Below are positions 11,401-18,475 of a stretch of DNA of 63,261 nucleotides, piece after piece. Numbering within the stretch: position 1 is the first letter of the stretch; each line of letters starts with the position of its first letter. Origin of the DNA: Thermomonospora echinospora (lineage in GTDB: Bacteria > Actinomycetota > Actinomycetes > Streptosporangiales > Streptosporangiaceae); contig NZ_FNVO01000030.1 in assembly GCF_900108175.1 (NCBI RefSeq), forward strand, positions 1 to 63,261. The letters are read 5' to 3'. The position numbers and the translations under genes are program-made. The notes below the pieces were generated by a model. It was given only the letters and a program-made list of their open reading frames with translations, did not search any database and was not told the origin of the DNA.

Positions 11401-14400
11401 CGAGTACTACCGCTACCAGGACTACCTGTTCGGCGGGAGCCAGCTGGAAGCCGGCTACCCCAAGAAGCTGGCGACCAACACCGAGAACCTGCCCCGCTGG
11501 GACAAGGTCGACGTGGCCTTCGTCGCGCCCAACGGCACCGAGGTCTTCTACTCCCGCGCCCTCGACGGGTACGTGACATCCGGGTCGCTGACCAATGTCA
11601 AGCCGGTCGACGCCAACTGGCGGCTGCCCGCGCGCACCCCGATCACCCGGGCCGTGATCTCCGGCGGACGCGCCTACGTCGTGGGAGGCGGCCAGTATGT
11701 CCGGCTCCTGGCCGACCTGACCGCCGGAGCCGGCTACCCCAAGCCCCTCACCGGCAACAACGACGACGTCCCGGTGCAGGAGCCGACCGGCCCGTCGCTC
11801 ACCCTCGGCGGCGGCCTGTTCACCTTCGACAACGCGCGCGGCACCTTCTCGGCGCGCGGCGGCGGCCAGGACGAGGCGCCCCGGCAGACCTGGGAGCTGG
11901 GCCGCGCCGCCAACGCGTTCACCACCGAGGGCAAGATCGCCGCGGCCTACATCTCCAGCGGGAAGCTGTTCCTGGCGGGCGCGCAGCAGTACGTCCGGTA
12001 CACGCTGGCGTCCGACGGGTCGGTGCCCCGGTTCATCGACGCCGGATACCCCAAGCCCGTCGCGCAGCCGCTCAACGGCGTCATCACCCGCGGCGACCAG
12101 CGCTACCTGATCAGCACCGGCGGGTATGCGCCGGTGGGACGGGACTTCGAACCCGGCACCGCGGTCTCGCTCCTGTCGTACACGGCGAACTGGCGGGGAC
12201 TGCCCCCCGGGTTCCCCGCCGACCTCACCGGCGCCATGTCGACCGACGGCGCGCTGTTCCTGTTCCTGCGCTCCGGCTATGTCACCTCTCCGACGGCGGA
12301 CGCCACCGCGCGTCCGTACGAGACCGCGACGCTGCCCATCGAGATCGTCAGGCTGACGTCCAGCACCGCCGCCGAGCTGAACCGGCGGCTGCTCACCGGC
12401 GGCGTCGACGCGCTGCTCGCCCAGCCGACCCAGGAGCTCGACGAGCTTCCCTCGTTCAGTTCCACGATGTCCGACGCGACCACCATCCAGGTGAAGCCGA
12501 AGGTCGCCACGCACGTCCCGGTCAGCACCCACCTGGACTTCGACAGCGCCAACGGCCTGTACTACTGGGAGATCTTCCACCACGCGCCGATGCTCATCGC
12601 GCAGGCGCTGAACGAGGCGCAGCGGTTCGAGGACGCCCGCCACTGGTACGAGTTCGTCTTCGATCCCACCCGGCACGGACGACCGTGGCGGTTCCTGCCG
12701 TTCCTCGCGGTCGACCCGGGCGCGCTGGTCGCCGCCTGCCGTCTCGACCTCACCGAGCTGGGCAACGCCACGCTCACCGCCCGGCTCACCCCGGTCCTCG
12801 CCTCGCTCGACCCGATGATCCCGGCGTTCCGCCGGGCCCGCGACCTGACCGCCGCCGAACGCGACCGCCTCGCCGACCTCGCCGACACCGGCCTCAACCC
12901 GGTCAAGGAGGCCCTCTCCGCGATGCCGCAGGACGCGCGCACCGCCGAGCTGGCCGAGCGGATCGCACTGATCGGGCAGCTGCGCCGCCAGTACGACCTG
13001 ATGGGCGACCGGCGCGCGCTCCTGCAGACCTACCTGGACGACCCGTTCGACCCGCACGCCATCGCCGAGCTGCGCCCCGACGGCTACCGGCGCGGCGTCG
13101 TCATGGCCTACATCGACAACCTGCTCGACTGGGGCGACATGCTGTTCCGGCAGTACACCGCCGAGAGCGTCGATGAGGCGCGGCTGCTGTACATCTTCGC
13201 CTACGACCTGCTCGGCCGCCGTCCCGCCACCCTCGGCACCGGGCTGCTCCCGGCCGCCGCGCCGTACGAGCTGACCGACGGCGACGGGCCGGGCGAGACC
13301 GCCCACCTCACCGCCGACGGCACCCTGCTCAAGGGCGGCGGCATCGTCCACGCCGGCGTCGCCAACCCCTACTTCCACGTGCCGGGCAACGCGCAGTTCC
13401 TGGAGTACTGGACCAGGGTCGAGGACCGGCTGACCAAGATCCGGGCGTCCCTCGACATCCTCGGGATCAGCCGGCCGCTGCCGCTGTTCGACCCGCCGCT
13501 GGACGTCATGGCGCTGGTCCGCGGCGCCGCCGCCGGGCTGTCGGCCGACCAGGTCACCGCCGCGCTCGCCGCGCCGATCCCCGCCTACCGGTTCGACATC
13601 GTGCTCGCCCGCGCCAAGGAACTGGCCGGACGGGTCCGCGAGCTCGGCTCCGCACTGCTGGACGCCATCGAACGCCGCGACGGCGAGGAACTGGGCCTGC
13701 TCCAGAACCGCCAGGACGCCGAGCTGCACGCCCTGACCCGGCAGATCAAGGAGCAGCAGATCAAGATCGCCGAGGAGGGTCTCGCGGAGGCGCGGGCCGC
13801 CAAGGCGGGCGCCGAAGCGCGCGTCAAGCACTACACCCAGCTGATCGCCGAAGGCATGTCGCCGCTCCAGATCGCCCAGCTCGTCATGATGGGGCTGGGC
13901 GCGACCGGCCAGTTCGTCGCCGGTGGGCTGAAGATCGGCGCGGCCATCGCCAAGTCCGTGCCGCAGATCCACGCCGGACCGTTCATCTTCGGCACGACCA
14001 CGGGCGGCGAATCGGTCGGCGGGGCGCTCAGCGAGGCCGCGGAGATCTCCGCCTCGCTCGGCGAGGGCTTCAGCATGGTCGGCGAGCTGCTCGGGGTGAT
14101 CGCCGAATTCGAGGGTCAGAAGCAGGACTGGGACCTCCAGCTGGCCACCGGCCGCGCCGAGGTCGACCAGCTCGGCCACCAGATCGCCGGAGCCGAGCTC
14201 CAGGTGGCCGTGGCCCGCCGCGACCTGGAGATCCACCTGCGCGAGGCCGCCCACCTGGACGCGGTGAAGACCTTCCTGACCACCAAGTTCGCCGGAGCCG
14301 AGCTGTACGGCTGGATGGTCGGGCAGATCTCCGGCCTGTACTTCCAGACCTACCAGCTGGCGTTCGACATGGCTCGCGCCGCCGAACGCGCCTTCGAAGC

Positions 14401-15418
14401 CGAACGCGGACGGGCCCCCGGCCTGATCCGGCCCACCTACTGGGACTCGCGCCGCAAGGGCCTGCTCGCCGGCGACCAGCTCAGCCTCGACCTGGAGCGG
14501 CTCGACAGCGCCTACTCCGAGGCGGGCGCCCGCGGGATGGAGATCACCAAGAGGGTGTCGCTGCTGCGGCTCGACGCGGCCGCGCTGCTGGCCTTCCAGA
14601 CCGAGGGCCGGTGCGAGTTCGCGCTGAGCGAGGACCTGTTCGACCGGGACTTCCCCGGCCACTACCGGCGGCAGATCAAGTCGATCAGCGTCGCGTTCGC
14701 GACCGCCGAAGGGCCGACGCAGCTCAACGCCACGCTCACCCAGCTCAGCGACAAGACCGTGCTGACGCCCGACCCCAAGGCCGTCGGATACCTGCTCGAC
14801 CCGCGCGGCGCGCCCCCGGCGTCGCTGCGCTCCGCATGGCGTCCGGGGCAGCGGATCGCCCTGTCGGAGGTGACCGACGGGGAGGACTCCGGGCTGTTCG
14901 AGGTCCGGTACGACGACCCGCGGTACCTGCCGTTCGAGGGCTCCGGCGCGGTCTCGCGGTGGCGGCTGGAGACCCGCCGCCCGCCGTCCGGGCTGCGGGA
15001 CGTCACCATCACCGTCCGGTACTCGGCCGAGGACGGCGGCGAGACGTTCGCGACGGCAGTGCGCGGCCTGCTCAAGCCGTACCCGGCGGCCATCGCCCTC
15101 GACGTCGCGGCGGTCTTCCCCGACGAGTGGGAGGACCTGCGCACCGACGAGACCGGTGAACTGCGCCTGCCGGTCACGCCCGACCTGCTGCCCGGCATGT
15201 CGGGACGGCAGATCACCGGGATCACCGCGCTGTACGGCGCGGACTCCACGACCCGGCTGCTGCTCGACGGCGACGCCCGCCAGACCCTGGTCGAAGGGCA
15301 GCTGCTGCGACCCGCCGGCCTCACCGCCGGGCCCACCCCGTGGCGGCTGACGCTGTCCGGTTCCGCCGAGGACCTGACCGGCCTGACCCTGATCCTGCTG
15401 TACCGAGCCACCGCCTAG
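2489..15418 (+). CDS. Giant Tc-toxin A subunit (TcA) with about 30 hemopexin-like units
   Basis: A single 4,309-residue frame starts at GTG 2489. TcA proteins form pentameric bells that bind target cells and inject a channel. The N terminus has the VRP1-type motif SPAAYFVELL (residues ~31-40). Residues ~1043-2325 hold about 24 hemopexin/beta-propeller units of the form VDAAF-x-G-x-DGRTYLFSGDQYVRY...GYP. Residues ~2330-2890 carry the ABC-toxin-N/neuraminidase-like part (WKWMRTYRVWEANRKVFLYP). About 7 more hemopexin units follow (~2898-3270). Then come canonical TcA blocks: DFDSANGLYYWEIFHHAP (~3350), DNLLDWGDMLFRQYTAES (~3543), a coiled coil (~3724-3790), a hydrophobic Gly/Ala pore-like stretch (~3794-3900), and the TcB-docking region with DSGLFEVRYDDPRYLPFEG (~4130-4150). 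Classical TcdA1 has about 2,500 residues; the hemopexin blocks account for most of the excess. There is no signal peptide. Family assignment is firm; host and receptor are unknown. Confidence 0.93.
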   Translation: MAENSLPEYAELFGESRFVEGQDARAVTSPAAYFVELLGLLEGTFDRPGLLERRPDLKRIVLDEKNTFGETAYLDIVNEVLERLVGPDPYETLRTRVHPFGLPFSVRNERLRAHLDELKVTPEELYRLFAARVDHDLAAREYLGLSAEDVTVLTTEAVPEAELAKRYGLIAGENFDALLDARRFLEATGLDEAALRELVKLRTEVQLNPEETRLAAPAGPVSLIAWLDRTHRLIRLTRKTGLTLTDADTVLTTFAAGRLDLPALRAVAGAVRLVRLHGMTIPDVCGLILPWKPAEGVVVETATGNILTPANRDYRFRLAALVDVAEPDIVEIVRRYRQRYSANEPGPFDGGRVELPEITLIRRCGLLARALGISAGELFDLLVAIEGDPSLQRYSTFAVLGEPGPQTRDLHAVLRGGPPQTVLWLAQVLFAIAGWMGRAGFDGAELAKILGGRPETDDSGRIALFKRLGEELDQVALEPSALVSDRFGERAAQVVHDVLVACHPGVVPSVGSRALELDAEAARGAAYRAVTDLGVIFASDLKGLGLGERLQNKIFRNLVFRGVLHADGALAAETTALSPAELAGDFSAHREAVFKAIGATINGAAVFRPSDLAAFGELSDAARAELYDNLWYIGYIEEHGALVEPDFFLDVENIAHFEVNADLADAAGPLGALFAERLADFRDDALRLEPAALAELWLTPAQTTRLLESLNFNGHLDAEGRFTDQAALLTLPLADFGLAAEFAPIRAELLGILQAKIAAHRAKLTTFSSDDFADLADGLAARRAFTAMDGVHLSGGRVLDADEFADPEGTVWLGPGFLAPDQDAVFARIVRVLRDEAPYCVAPSALDALGLDEAGRDQVIAHLIKEGDLTPRLAVTRDRLGYFANPDNSLAFTLPGAPDHARKVFFLLHTVARALTAAVTELTDRLTALAGRQDTTLYSCLADVLGVPAAVAEAIAQCVTGGPAQARALLSVPALDLVEPPADAWVRLAVRRIRRFAALAAKLGLTPDEVRAVFADQDLTGKFPEPLTLPQGVDRFDALLEGGDGLLYLFVGNGYWTYSAATHEPTGTGRRPLTDLSSRFAALTSIDAAFVRPGGVEWLVGRDAAGTSSVFTRDKAGTAWVPRTQTFGKVKSAFTDPARIDSAYTDADGHTYLFAGDQYVRYSSGLATADEGYPRPVADWWQHEGLPGPVPTTPLDACFQDRDGLIHVFTGGVEHTTAGTAPTAQGWGTAPAPAGLTGVDAAYIEGAAARLLAGGRWLSYSDSIENPGVLADEGTVRPAGVPPQFETGVEAAFTAPDGVVHLFKDGRTVALTGPGATSVAVADRWGVLPAPLSGGIVDAAFTGLDGKTYLFSGSTYLRYSTGDYSVADPGHPRSIAGDWGGLTKVEASFVLDGHTYLFGIGGHLFDLPADSRADLDAGRVTPRLRNLLAEHDLTLREVRRNAGDWVLATEEGITLTVRLEGLRLKASGDGSRFYVRYSTRDYRTPDAGFPKPLSDNWWNMPAHMELGPVDAVFTGRDGRTYLFSGDRFVRFDARHRWWSEPMALRERWDSIPFARIDAAFVGVDGRTYVFSGDRYVRYSTDDYTQVDDGYPEKISSLWGRVSNTLARTGKVDAAFVLDAVERIDGMDRPRTSAYLFSGDQYVRYTYTGTATPATVDPGYPRSLSALRTEPGLAGLPAGFGRIDAAYSDRRTAYLFSGGRCHAVSGTTYRRYDDLPIRDLTCAFIQDGTLVAATAAGWVRLSALEGRTVTATPFRPRALRGVPDRFRTGLDSVLTGADGNTYLFQGATCFNTQLGRPYPAEQEWGRLRNNLYETGAVDAAFVGRDGRTYLFSGDQYVVYAADGGTAIDGDPRPIADSWAGLTSVALAYVHGDRTYLFERPDAAGRRRYLVYSGTTYDAPDPGHPGLADAAFHQAPEGFPFPSAVLSSGDTLTLLAGESCVSRSGSGSWSRVRPIERLYPGFGHDLDAPDGLRSAFRAADGTIHFFFDDTFASLTGEVFGARTPVRDRWGRSANPFLPPGAAVDAAFVWKGQYTYLFSGTRYVRYTGTTYRHIDPGYPKTIIGELRKEPPFTHLPDTFDAALAAPLDAVVGNDRTIHLISGGVCHTVSPEPTGTIDLAGLGRTRDNLATSGRVDATLVAGGRTYLFSGDQYVRYSGTDRSRADDGYPRPLSALAAELGLPPLPPEFQDGLDAAFAATDGTIHLFKGRAHLAGGVVTPLAGVWGKNGNAFESGALDAAFTGPGGELYAFRGGQYVRYPATGALDTAELGYPRTITDDWGDLPPDFEAGIDGAFTLDGRVYLTKGDRYVRYSGSGRVVDRTFPQAFAHRWTGGADYRLGDVHVIAGFAELCRTRPDGLAAFLLTGAEDPYAHLADRFGWPLEEVRWARRNIALLRPDTREEDLFEIEFLLSLASLFKVTGRIGSGPAELYEKVWAKLYGPVRDQDAAATALNDILRRRSAPAEWKIVSARLRDRLNTRRRDALVAALTPVHGKSRDLYEKYLIDVDMGPAGITSRVREAIAATQLYVQRYLLDLERADLPAGVDPVQVKARLRTWWKWMRTYRVWEANRKVFLYPENYLRPELRDRKTPAFQALQDDLLQREITAVTVQGAYKRYLDEYTEVSRLTIAGGYVYPAEGAATGVRRLVLFGRTRTDPRRYYYRTAEFREGDKLSATWRPWLKVDTQITADRVDPVHAFGRVFVFWPVVSAVPKEDQSKTTITTKESGGKQEVTAEPPSYKVSVYYSYLNLNGDWLPAQLLASDVERDGPISGVSLYVQASRTVPGGDVHDSIVVRCDYTVGTGTAAVPVTAAFSLTPELTSRPATKTIAPPRPVDLSRVFAEPTPIDPAGVVRFNAPADSQDGPWCSVDHKGGSFLVRPVDAPSDAPQVLPYKGNVDRLPTTWSQVDAGFQLPDGTLYVFDSASGLYAQAGPGRPTSGQVRQKTYDRFGYAANNLGTSAAVDAVLIRGDKVFLFCGDEYYRYQDYLFGGSQLEAGYPKKLATNTENLPRWDKVDVAFVAPNGTEVFYSRALDGYVTSGSLTNVKPVDANWRLPARTPITRAVISGGRAYVVGGGQYVRLLADLTAGAGYPKPLTGNNDDVPVQEPTGPSLTLGGGLFTFDNARGTFSARGGGQDEAPRQTWELGRAANAFTTEGKIAAAYISSGKLFLAGAQQYVRYTLASDGSVPRFIDAGYPKPVAQPLNGVITRGDQRYLISTGGYAPVGRDFEPGTAVSLLSYTANWRGLPPGFPADLTGAMSTDGALFLFLRSGYVTSPTADATARPYETATLPIEIVRLTSSTAAELNRRLLTGGVDALLAQPTQELDELPSFSSTMSDATTIQVKPKVATHVPVSTHLDFDSANGLYYWEIFHHAPMLIAQALNEAQRFEDARHWYEFVFDPTRHGRPWRFLPFLAVDPGALVAACRLDLTELGNATLTARLTPVLASLDPMIPAFRRARDLTAAERDRLADLADTGLNPVKEALSAMPQDARTAELAERIALIGQLRRQYDLMGDRRALLQTYLDDPFDPHAIAELRPDGYRRGVVMAYIDNLLDWGDMLFRQYTAESVDEARLLYIFAYDLLGRRPATLGTGLLPAAAPYELTDGDGPGETAHLTADGTLLKGGGIVHAGVANPYFHVPGNAQFLEYWTRVEDRLTKIRASLDILGISRPLPLFDPPLDVMALVRGAAAGLSADQVTAALAAPIPAYRFDIVLARAKELAGRVRELGSALLDAIERRDGEELGLLQNRQDAELHALTRQIKEQQIKIAEEGLAEARAAKAGAEARVKHYTQLIAEGMSPLQIAQLVMMGLGATGQFVAGGLKIGAAIAKSVPQIHAGPFIFGTTTGGESVGGALSEAAEISASLGEGFSMVGELLGVIAEFEGQKQDWDLQLATGRAEVDQLGHQIAGAELQVAVARRDLEIHLREAAHLDAVKTFLTTKFAGAELYGWMVGQISGLYFQTYQLAFDMARAAERAFEAERGRAPGLIRPTYWDSRRKGLLAGDQLSLDLERLDSAYSEAGARGMEITKRVSLLRLDAAALLAFQTEGRCEFALSEDLFDRDFPGHYRRQIKSISVAFATAEGPTQLNATLTQLSDKTVLTPDPKAVGYLLDPRGAPPASLRSAWRPGQRIALSEVTDGEDSGLFEVRYDDPRYLPFEGSGAVSRWRLETRRPPSGLRDVTITVRYSAEDGGETFATAVRGLLKPYPAAIALDVAAVFPDEWEDLRTDETGELRLPVTPDLLPGMSGRQITGITALYGADSTTRLLLDGDARQTLVEGQLLRPAGLTAGPTPWRLTLSGSAEDLTGLTLILLYRATA
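5617..9470 (+). repeat. Hemopexin-like repeat block 1 inside TcA
   Basis: About 24 degenerate units of 45-60 residues. Well-preserved ones contain TYLFSGDQYVRYS followed by a GYP-(K/R)-xI/L-xxxW signature, as at 5926-6030, 6490-6630, 7140-7290, 8540-8670 and 8860-9000. They alternate with weaker units ending in a short LF-x-G strand. Such repeats usually build four-bladed propellers that bind proteins or glycans, which suggests five or six propellers here. Confidence 0.85.
11185..12290 (+). repeat. Hemopexin-like repeat block 2 inside TcA
   Basis: About seven further units, with VDAVLIRGDKVFLFCGDEYY and IAAAYISSGKLFLAG as clear examples. This block sits between the neuraminidase-like region and the conserved C-terminal TcA blocks, where classical TcA proteins carry receptor-binding domains. 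A receptor-binding role is therefore inferred. Confidence 0.75.
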
Positions 15419-15428
15419 CGAGGTCGCG

Positions 15429-18344
15429 ATGCCCCCCAAACCGAGCACCAAGAAGATCAAGAAGCGGAAGAAGTCGGCGTCCGACCGGACCATGAGCGCG
15501 TCGAGCTCTTCGTTCGACTCCGATTCCGACAGCCGACCGGGCTCGGCGATGAGCATCGACTCCGACGGCCCCGACACCCACTCCACCCCGGTCCGCGGCT
15601 CCCGCCCGTCCGCTATGGACCTGGACGACGACGGCCCCTCCTACAACTCCAGCACCAAGATCGGCCCGTCGGACCGCACGTCGTTCCGGGTCGGCGCTAC
15701 ACCCAAGCGGGCCTGGAGCGACGGCTCCGACTCGGACTCCGACTCCGACGGCCCCTCCCGGCCGTCCAGCGCGGTCAAGCGCGTCCGGGTCGCCGTGCCC
15801 AGCAGCGACCAGCAGGGCAAACCGGTCAACGGGCCGGTGCGCCCGTCGACCGCCGGTCCGTCGCCGTCCAGCAACCAGTCGCCCGGCATGGCGGCGCTGA
15901 CTGCCCTGATCGGACCGCTCCCGGGACCCAACCCGGGCCCGCAGATCATGACCGTCGCGATGCAGACGGGCACCATGGCTCCCCAAGCCCCCCAGATCGT
16001 GGTGAACCCGCCGCAGCCCGGCGCGCAGCAACAGGCCGCAGCCCAACCAGTCGCGCAGCAACAGGCCGCGGCGCAGGCCGTGGCGCAGCCCGGCGTGCGG
16101 AACCTCAACGCGTTCTCGCGGACCGGCGCCATAGGGATCGCAGACGTCAACTACTACCCGGTCTTCTCAGTCGAGAACGGCACGGTCGGGACCGTCGATT
16201 TCGGCACGACCCGGACTCCGAGCCCGTTCGGCAAGGAGATGGGCGACCACACCGCGGCCTGGGCGGGCGTCGTCGACTCCCTCCACGCCAGCGTGTTCGG
16301 CAAGACCCTCGCCGGAGCCGTCCAGGAGCTGCGCGACCGGCAGGACGCTGCCGACCAGTGGATGGACGGCCCGCTGCCGAACGGCGACGACCCGCCCGTC
16401 CTGAAACTGTGGAAGATGCTGGACGAGGACGACCAGCGCGCCCGGCACGCCGCGGTGCAGGGCTACGCCTTCAAGGTCCGTAGCGAACTCGACAGCGCGG
16501 ACACGATCATCAAGGCGGCCACCGCGGCCAACCGGCCGCTGACCGCGGCGGAGACGGACACGGTCAGCGCTCACTTGAGCGAGGCTCTCGGGCACCACGC
16601 GGCCTACCGGAACATGCTGCCGCTCGCCACCGTGCCCGCTGCTTCGGACCGCGGCTCGATCGGCTCGGGCGAAGGGACGCACCGCAACAACGTCCTGGCC
16701 ATCGACATCGCCATGGACGAACGGCGCAGGAACCCCAACGCTCCCCAGCCCGACGCCAAGGCCATCGACAAGGCCGGCAAGGGACTGCACGCGATGTTCT
16801 CGATGTCCGCGGCCACCCGCGCGGCCCGGCTCAGCGAGGCGCTGAACCCGCAGAAACTCCAACAGACCAAGGCGGACATGGAGGCGATCAGCAGGTACAC
16901 CCGGGAGTTGCGGAACGGGATCGCCGCGGCCATCCCGCCGCTCGCACCGGCCAATGCCGGAACGGGCGCCAGGCGGGTCACCCAGCTGGCCGCACCCAAT
17001 GCGTTGAAAGACCTGGTGGACCGTCTGGACGACCTGACCAGCCCGAATCCCGCACATCCGCATCCCGCCGGTAAGGTCGTCGCTTTCACCGACAACGACA
17101 AGAACCACCCCGAGGACGCGCTGGCGGGGCTCGCCATCGACGGGATTCAGGCGGTGAACGATCTCAAGCGCTTGGCCGCGCTGCCCAAGCCCACGGCCGG
17201 GGAACTGAAGACGCTCAGAACGAGTGTCGAGAAACTCGCCAAATGGCACGACGGCCTCGACGGCGTCATCACCAGGCTGTCGAAGCCGGAGGCGGACGTC
17301 CGCGCCGATACCGCCCTGATGCTCGCGCACATGATCAACGAGCACCAGAGCAACATGGCCACCGCCTATCCCGAGGCGGTCAAGGCGACCGGTTTCCTCC
17401 AGAACGCCGCGGGCGCCCATGATCCGGCCGCCGCCGCCAGGGAGACGCTCAGGAAGTACATCGACGACGGCGAGGCGAACAAGACGCTCGACGTCGAGCG
17501 GGGGGAGCGGGACAAACTGCTCGCCGATTTCGACGCCGCTTACGCCTCGCTGAACCACACCCCGAAGATCGCCGCCGACAGCAAGTGGGTGGTCGGCTCC
17601 CGCAACACCGGCCTCCTCGTCGGAATCCGCAAAGGCGTTCCGGTGATCCTGGGACGCGCGGCGCCGCCGCCCGGCATCGACGGCATGGGCGCGCACAGCA
17701 CCGCTTGGAAGACGGAGACCGACGCCGTGAAAGCGATGGTCAAGGGGGTGCGGGAGAACGGTGGCGGGGACGCCGAGATCATCGACCGCTTCAAAACGGA
17801 GACGGAGGGCGATCTCAAGAGCAAGCTGATGACGGAGCTCGGCCCGACCCTACCCGCAGGCCAGCTCCGCAAGGGCCAGCTCAGGGATATCGCCGACGCC
17901 GCCTATGCGGTCCACGCCGCGGACACCCCCGAGCAAGCGATCCGCGCTTACCTCACTTTCCGTAACGTGCTCCCGTTCGCCACCGTCGACTCCGATGGCC
18001 GCGCCGGCCGTGGCGAAAGCAGGGCCACCGCCGCCAAGGGGACCTTCGACGATGTCGCCCTCAGCGACGAGGCCGCCCTGAGGGCCGCCGACTTCGAGGG
18101 CGATGCCGCCACCCAGATCGCCGCTGCCAAACAGGCCATCGCCGATCTGAAGACCTACAGCGCCACCACCTACGGCGCCGACCCGGCCTTCGTCAAGATG
18201 ATCGACGATGTCGCAGACAAGATGGACAAGAAGGCCGACAGCCTCACGAAGAGCCCCCCGGAGGGATACACGGATGCGATCAAGAAATTGATCTACGATA
18301 CCCGCTGGAAAGAGCACAAACGGGTCTTCAAGATGACCCAGTAA
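15429..18344 (+). CDS. TcA-linked 971-residue protein, candidate toxin cargo or adaptor
   Basis: I do not recognise a characterised family. It starts 10 bases after the TcA stop with a GCGAGG ribosome site, so it is surely co-transcribed. Residues 1-240 are low complexity: a basic start with KKIKKRKK at 8-15 (like a nuclear-localisation signal), Ser/Asp runs (SDSDSDSD), a second basic patch VKRVRV, then Pro/Gln/Ala-rich sequence. The rest looks folded and mostly helical, and contains two copies of one domain: MGDHTAAW near residue 271 with MLPLATV near 396, and MGAHSTAW near 753 with VLPFATV near 846. There is no signal peptide, membrane segment, RHS/YD repeat or SpvB region, so it is not TcB or TcC. 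Translocated effector is the favoured reading; a structural adaptor is possible. Confidence 0.7.
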   Translation: MPPKPSTKKIKKRKKSASDRTMSASSSSFDSDSDSRPGSAMSIDSDGPDTHSTPVRGSRPSAMDLDDDGPSYNSSTKIGPSDRTSFRVGATPKRAWSDGSDSDSDSDGPSRPSSAVKRVRVAVPSSDQQGKPVNGPVRPSTAGPSPSSNQSPGMAALTALIGPLPGPNPGPQIMTVAMQTGTMAPQAPQIVVNPPQPGAQQQAAAQPVAQQQAAAQAVAQPGVRNLNAFSRTGAIGIADVNYYPVFSVENGTVGTVDFGTTRTPSPFGKEMGDHTAAWAGVVDSLHASVFGKTLAGAVQELRDRQDAADQWMDGPLPNGDDPPVLKLWKMLDEDDQRARHAAVQGYAFKVRSELDSADTIIKAATAANRPLTAAETDTVSAHLSEALGHHAAYRNMLPLATVPAASDRGSIGSGEGTHRNNVLAIDIAMDERRRNPNAPQPDAKAIDKAGKGLHAMFSMSAATRAARLSEALNPQKLQQTKADMEAISRYTRELRNGIAAAIPPLAPANAGTGARRVTQLAAPNALKDLVDRLDDLTSPNPAHPHPAGKVVAFTDNDKNHPEDALAGLAIDGIQAVNDLKRLAALPKPTAGELKTLRTSVEKLAKWHDGLDGVITRLSKPEADVRADTALMLAHMINEHQSNMATAYPEAVKATGFLQNAAGAHDPAAAARETLRKYIDDGEANKTLDVERGERDKLLADFDAAYASLNHTPKIAADSKWVVGSRNTGLLVGIRKGVPVILGRAAPPPGIDGMGAHSTAWKTETDAVKAMVKGVRENGGGDAEIIDRFKTETEGDLKSKLMTELGPTLPAGQLRKGQLRDIADAAYAVHAADTPEQAIRAYLTFRNVLPFATVDSDGRAGRGESRATAAKGTFDDVALSDEAALRAADFEGDAATQIAAAKQAIADLKTYSATTYGADPAFVKMIDDVADKMDKKADSLTKSPPEGYTDAIKKLIYDTRWKEHKRVFKMTQ

Positions 18345-18383
18345 GGGGACGCCCACCTCAGCGGCATAGGCGCCCGAACCGCC

Positions 18384-18426
18384 GATGGATACGGTGAATG
18401 GCCGATGGCCATTCACCGTATCCATC
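18384..18426 (+). terminator. Perfect 20-bp hairpin ending the toxin operon
   Basis: GATGGATACGGTGAATGGCC is followed by a 3-base GAT loop and its exact reverse complement, starting 39 bases after the stop of the 971-residue gene. There is no U tract, as is common in actinobacterial terminators. Confidence 0.85.
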
Positions 18427-18475
18427 GCTCTTCGAGGCGAGGCGGATGCCCGTGCCCCCGGCGCGAATCACCTTA

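Noticed and set aside
9851-15586. A second giant minus-strand frame over the TcA C-terminal half
   Set aside because: Same shadow composition; the plus strand encodes conserved TcA blocks throughout.
15429-18344. The TcA neighbour as a TcB or TcC subunit
   Set aside because: No RHS/YD repeats, SpvB or FG-GAP-like region is present, and the length is well below a TcB.
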